From: Wukongibacter sp050859025
Lineage (GTDB): Bacteria; Bacillota; Clostridia; Peptostreptococcales; Caminicellaceae
Reading direction: 5' to 3'
DNA length: 64,000 bases
Assembly (NCBI RefSeq): GCF_050859025.1
Contig: NZ_CP138200.1
Span: 124,001-188,000 of the forward strand
The notes under the pieces were generated by a model. The model did no database searches. It had not been told where the DNA came from and was given only the letters and a program-made list of their open reading frames with translations. Of this stretch, positions 61,081 through 64,000 are shown in pieces. Both the position numbers and the translations under genes were made by a program. Position 1 is the stretch's first letter. Every line of letters starts with the position of its first letter.

Positions 61081-61848
61081 ATGCTATTTGATTCCCATGC
61101 ACACTTAGATGCTAGAAGATTTGATAATGATAGAGATAAGGTAATAAAGAGAGCTAAGGAGAATGGAATATCCCTTATAATGAATCCCGGAGCAGACTTT
61201 GAGAGTTCTGTAAAATCCGTAGAGCTTGCTGAAAAATATGACATGATTTATGCTGCAGTTGGAATACACCCTCATGATGCTAAAACAATGGATGATATGA
61301 TGCTTCAGCTGCTAAAAGGGCTGACAAGGAAACCAAAGGTTATGGCGATTGGTGAAATTGGTTTAGATTTTCACTATGACCATTCCCCAAGGGATGTACA
61401 GATAAAGTGGTTTAGAGAACAAATTAGGCTTGCAAAGGAAGTAAATTTACCGATTATTATTCATGACAGAGAAGCAAATAATGAGGTCATGCATATATTA
61501 AAGGAGGAAGAGGCCTTTGATACTGGAGTTTTAATGCATTGCTACTCTGGGAGCGCAGAGCTGGCAAGACAATATGTCAATAGGGGGGCATACATATCTA
61601 TAGCTGGACCAGTTACCTTCAAAAACGCTAGAAAGGCTGTAGAAGTAGTAAAAGCTATTCCATTAGATCGCTTGATGATAGAGACTGACTCTCCATATTT
61701 GACTCCCCATCCATATAGAGGCAAGAGAAACGAATCAAGCTATGTAAGGTATGTTGCTGAAAAAATTGCAGAAATAAAGGAAATAACATTTGAAGAAGTT
61801 GCACAAAAAACTACAGAAAATGCTAAAAAATATTTTAGGATAAAGTGA
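61081..61848 (+). CDS. tatD: TatD-family metal-dependent deoxyribonuclease (YabD)
   Basis: 255 residues; TIM-barrel hydrolase with the TatD metal ligands: FDSHAHLD (H6, H8), GEIGLDFHYD, IIIHDRE, LMHCYSGS and IETDSPYLTPHP. Members are 3'-5' exonucleases or quality-control DNases. ATG at 61081 with GAGAGGAG upstream. In Bacillus the order is metS-yabD-yabE, as here, with the sigma-54 amidohydrolase block inserted between metG and this gene. Confidence 0.94.
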   Translation: MLFDSHAHLDARRFDNDRDKVIKRAKENGISLIMNPGADFESSVKSVELAEKYDMIYAAVGIHPHDAKTMDDMMLQLLKGLTRKPKVMAIGEIGLDFHYDHSPRDVQIKWFREQIRLAKEVNLPIIIHDREANNEVMHILKEEEAFDTGVLMHCYSGSAELARQYVNRGAYISIAGPVTFKNARKAVEVVKAIPLDRLMIETDSPYLTPHPYRGKRNESSYVRYVAEKIAEIKEITFEEVAQKTTENAKKYFRIK

Positions 61849-62061
61849 TAGATGCTACAAGGCCATTACTTTAAATCGTTGTTTTGAGAAAATATAACTT
61901 ATTATATAAATTAGCCTGCCTAGCTAGCTGCTACAGCGAGCGATGATATTCCCTTTTCTTTCATGCGGGAAACTTGTTTTTACATAATATATTAAAGGTG
62001 AAAAAGGATTTTCCTAAGCATTAAAAAGAAATATCATTTCTCTATCTAAATATATGATTAA

Positions 62062-62166
62062 CTATATAGAACGTACTTATAAATCTACATTTTGATTTTT
62101 TGAATAGCCAATGATTCAAGGCTTTTCAAGGAATCAAAATGTAAAAGATTTATTACGATTTCTATA
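62062..62166. repeat. Family A MITE-like repeat, inverted copy
   Basis: Begins TATATAGAACGTACTTATAAA and ends GATTTATTACGATTTCTATAG: the reverse complement of the copy at 14849. Confidence 0.8.
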
Positions 62167-62202
62167 GCTAGGTGAGTTAAGTTATATCAAAGATATTATA
62201 TG

Positions 62203-62275
62203 AGCGAAGTACTAGGTATGTGAAAACTTGTGCTTATACTTTTAATGCACTTAGCATCTTTATAAAATACTTGTC
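62203..62275. repeat. Family F-like repeat, decayed
   Basis: GCGAAGTACTAGGTATGTG ... TTTTAATGCACTTAGC ... ATACTTGTCG follows the same order as the copy at 14764. Confidence 0.35.
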
Positions 62276-62547
62276 GTAAATAAAGCGTCGAAAATAGAAA
62301 ATTTCCTGGGAAATATATAGGATTTTTAGGGAAAATAGCAATTGTATAAGTATTTCAATGTACCATAGTATTTTCATATTAAATAACTTTAAAGCTTAAA
62401 AAACTAAAAAAAGAGGTAGACATTTTCTTTAGGCTTCATTCAGACCTACTTGAAATTGTATCGATATCCATAGAATATATTTATAAATCTATATATTGCG
62501 ATTTCTATAGAAATAAAAGACCAGTCTAATATTTTTAACATAAAATC

Positions 62548-62644
62548 TACACCTTAAAAATACATTGTTAAGAGTCTTTGGTTTTAAAATAAGGCACAAG
62601 GATCTAATGTATTAAAGTAAATATATCAAAAGTTTTAAGGTGTA
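62548..62644. repeat. 97-bp palindromic repeat
   Basis: TACACCTTAAAA and TTTTAAGGTGTA are perfect 12-bp arms. The ends resemble family C. Other intergenic DNA between 61849 and 63096 has no gene that I can support; a weak TTGACA / TATAGA pair (62807-62833) may be a promoter of the next gene. Confidence 0.5.
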
Positions 62645-63096
62645 CATGACTTATAGTCAGTTACTCCTCTAGAATATAAAGCTGCAATTGTGTTAATAAT
62701 AGCATAATAATAGTAAGGTAAGGGGGGAGAGTTACTTTAGATTATAGAGATTACAGGCTGGGAGTAAGAGAAGTGTAGATTTATAAATGTATTCTATATA
62801 TAATATTTGACATAGGGTTTTATTTAGTATAGACTAATGTGAGTTATAAGACAGTTCATAAAAATTCCTAATTAGATATAAAATATAAAGCCCTTTATTA
62901 AATCCAGATTAGTCATATAAAATTTAAATTTCTACTAAGTCTTTTTTCTATATAAGACATTGAACAAATACTCTATAACTCAAGTATAAGTGTCTTAATA
63001 GCTGATAAAGACTTACATAGTAAAAACAGCCTAAATATTCTTAGAAGTTCTATGGATAAATGGGCTGAAAGCCGTTATTTATAAGGAGGTATACTT

Positions 63097-64000
63097 ATGG
63101 GGCCATTTAATAAGCTTCGAAGTATGTTAGACACAAAAAAAATTATAATCATAGTGACAATTATGATTATATTAGCTATTATCTCAGTAGAGAATATATT
63201 TAGTAAAGAAATAACCATAAGAGATGAAGAGCAAGAGATAGTAATTAAAACCCTATCTTCAAAGATTGATAAAGCCCTTAAAAAGGCAGACATTACCCTG
63301 AGGGGACATGACCAGCTGAATATTGAGAAAGATACTAAGTTAGAGGATGGAATGACAATAGAGGTTAAAAGGGCCTTTGAAGTAAAGTTGAATTCAGATG
63401 GAAATGAGTTAGACATATTAACTGCCAACAATAGGGTCTCCGATATATTGAAGGAGTACAATATTACATTGGGAGAAAAAGATAGGACACAGCCTTCACT
63501 TGATGCAAAGATTGATCCAAAGGATACAATAGATATAATTAGAGTTAAAGAAGAAATTGTGAAGGAAACTGTAGATATTCCATATAGAACCGTTATTAAA
63601 TATAATAATGATATGGAAACAGGGCAGATAAAAAAGGTCAGTGAAGGACAGAATGGTAAAAAGGAAGTAGAATATAGGATAGTTTATGAAAATGGAATAG
63701 AAGCCATTAAAGAGGTAATAGGTGAAGATATAAAGAAGGAACCTGTAGATGAAATGATTGAGAAGGGTTCAGAAAAATATTTTGTTGCTTCTAGAGGAGA
63801 GGTTATAAGATATAAAAAAGTTATGATAATGTCAGCAACGGCATATGACTTATCCTATGAGAGCTGTGGTAAATATCCAGACCATCCTGAGTATGGAATT
63901 ACCCGTAGTGGAACCAGAGCAAGACCTGGAGTAGTGGCAGTAGATCCTAGAGTTATACCCCTAGGAACAAAGCTATACGTAGAGTATCTAGATGGTTCTA
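63097..64000 (+). CDS. YabE-like cell-wall protein (DUF348-G5-3D), 3' end cut by window
   Basis: Open from ATG 63097 (AAGGAGG upstream) to the window edge, 301 residues so far. Order: a membrane helix (about 16-36: IIIIVTIMIILAIISV), DUF348 ubiquitin-like repeats (about 45-150), a G5 domain (about 150-225: EIVKETVDIPYRTVIKYNNDMETGQ ... EGQNGKKEVEYRIVYENG) and the start of a 3D domain (MSATAYD, TRSGTRARPGVVAVDPRVIPLGTKLYVE) with its conserved Asp. Likely a secreted or anchored peptidoglycan-acting protein, related to resuscitation-promoting factors. Follows tatD as yabE does in Bacillus. Confidence 0.92.
   Translation, partial: MGPFNKLRSMLDTKKIIIIVTIMIILAIISVENIFSKEITIRDEEQEIVIKTLSSKIDKALKKADITLRGHDQLNIEKDTKLEDGMTIEVKRAFEVKLNSDGNELDILTANNRVSDILKEYNITLGEKDRTQPSLDAKIDPKDTIDIIRVKEEIVKETVDIPYRTVIKYNNDMETGQIKKVSEGQNGKKEVEYRIVYENGIEAIKEVIGEDIKKEPVDEMIEKGSEKYFVASRGEVIRYKKVMIMSATAYDLSYESCGKYPDHPEYGITRSGTRARPGVVAVDPRVIPLGTKLYVEYLDGS

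Overview
This is a low-GC Firmicute chromosome segment, most likely from an anaerobic, endospore-forming member of the Clostridia. Evidence for this is the strongly AT-rich sequence with AGGAGG-type ribosome sites and many TTG/GTG starts, the sporulation genes spmA/spmB, the two-subunit glycine decarboxylase, [4Fe-4S] ferredoxin chemistry, T-box and glycine-riboswitch leaders, and sigma-54 activators. No rRNA, tRNA, CRISPR array, transposase or phage gene was seen.

Layout. 0-4 kb: the end of a glycine-cleavage locus (gcvPA cut by the window edge, gcvPB, and an ATP-NAD kinase-like protein). 4-11.5 kb: an NhaC-type antiporter, a Cof-type HAD phosphatase, ROK glucokinase and pgi, then two small membrane proteins. 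12-25.3 kb: a Bacillus-like housekeeping order (yaaO-like decarboxylase, tmk, darA, holB, ricT ... trmN6, rsmI, abrB on the opposite strand). It is interrupted after ricT by a ferredoxin, a LytS/LytR pair with a CstA-type transporter, and CcdA plus a TlpA-like lipoprotein. The order resumes far downstream with metG (54.0 kb), tatD (61.1 kb) and a yabE-like gene cut by the right edge. Blocks between abrB and metG hold a CCA-adding enzyme, an HAD-IB phosphatase, a secreted nuclease, DUF948/YtxH proteins, a flavin reductase, spmAB, a sigma-54 two-component system with an alanine/glycine-type symporter and an asparaginase, a zinc-ribbon/S4 protein, a three-gene flavin/Fe-S redox complex, a GGDEF-EAL protein, a MerR-methyltransferase fusion and a polysaccharide deacetylase.

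How the parts work together. Several loci point to amino-acid fermentation. Glycine decarboxylase produces NADH and C1 units, and a tandem glycine riboswitch with an intrinsic terminator stands in front of a NuoE/NuoF/(NuoG-GltD) complex resembling the Sporomusa-type Stn transhydrogenase, so glycine supply may set redox-carrier balancing. A kinase with an extracellular amino-acid-binding-type domain is paired with an NtrC-type regulator and faces a sodium:amino-acid symporter that has a -24/-12 promoter and a double dyad upstream. A second sigma-54 activator (PrpR-type receptor) faces an M20 amidohydrolase/transporter operon with a consensus -24/-12 promoter.

The intergenic DNA is unusually rich in short palindromic, MITE-like repeats. 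At least four families (called A, B, C and E here) plus hairpin families D, F, G and H are present in many diverged copies, only between genes. They include a minimal deletion derivative, a nested copy, copies between the methionine T-box and metG, and one copy forming most of the 5' leader of cstA. A separate 200-bp element with nested hairpins lies at 21.5 kb.
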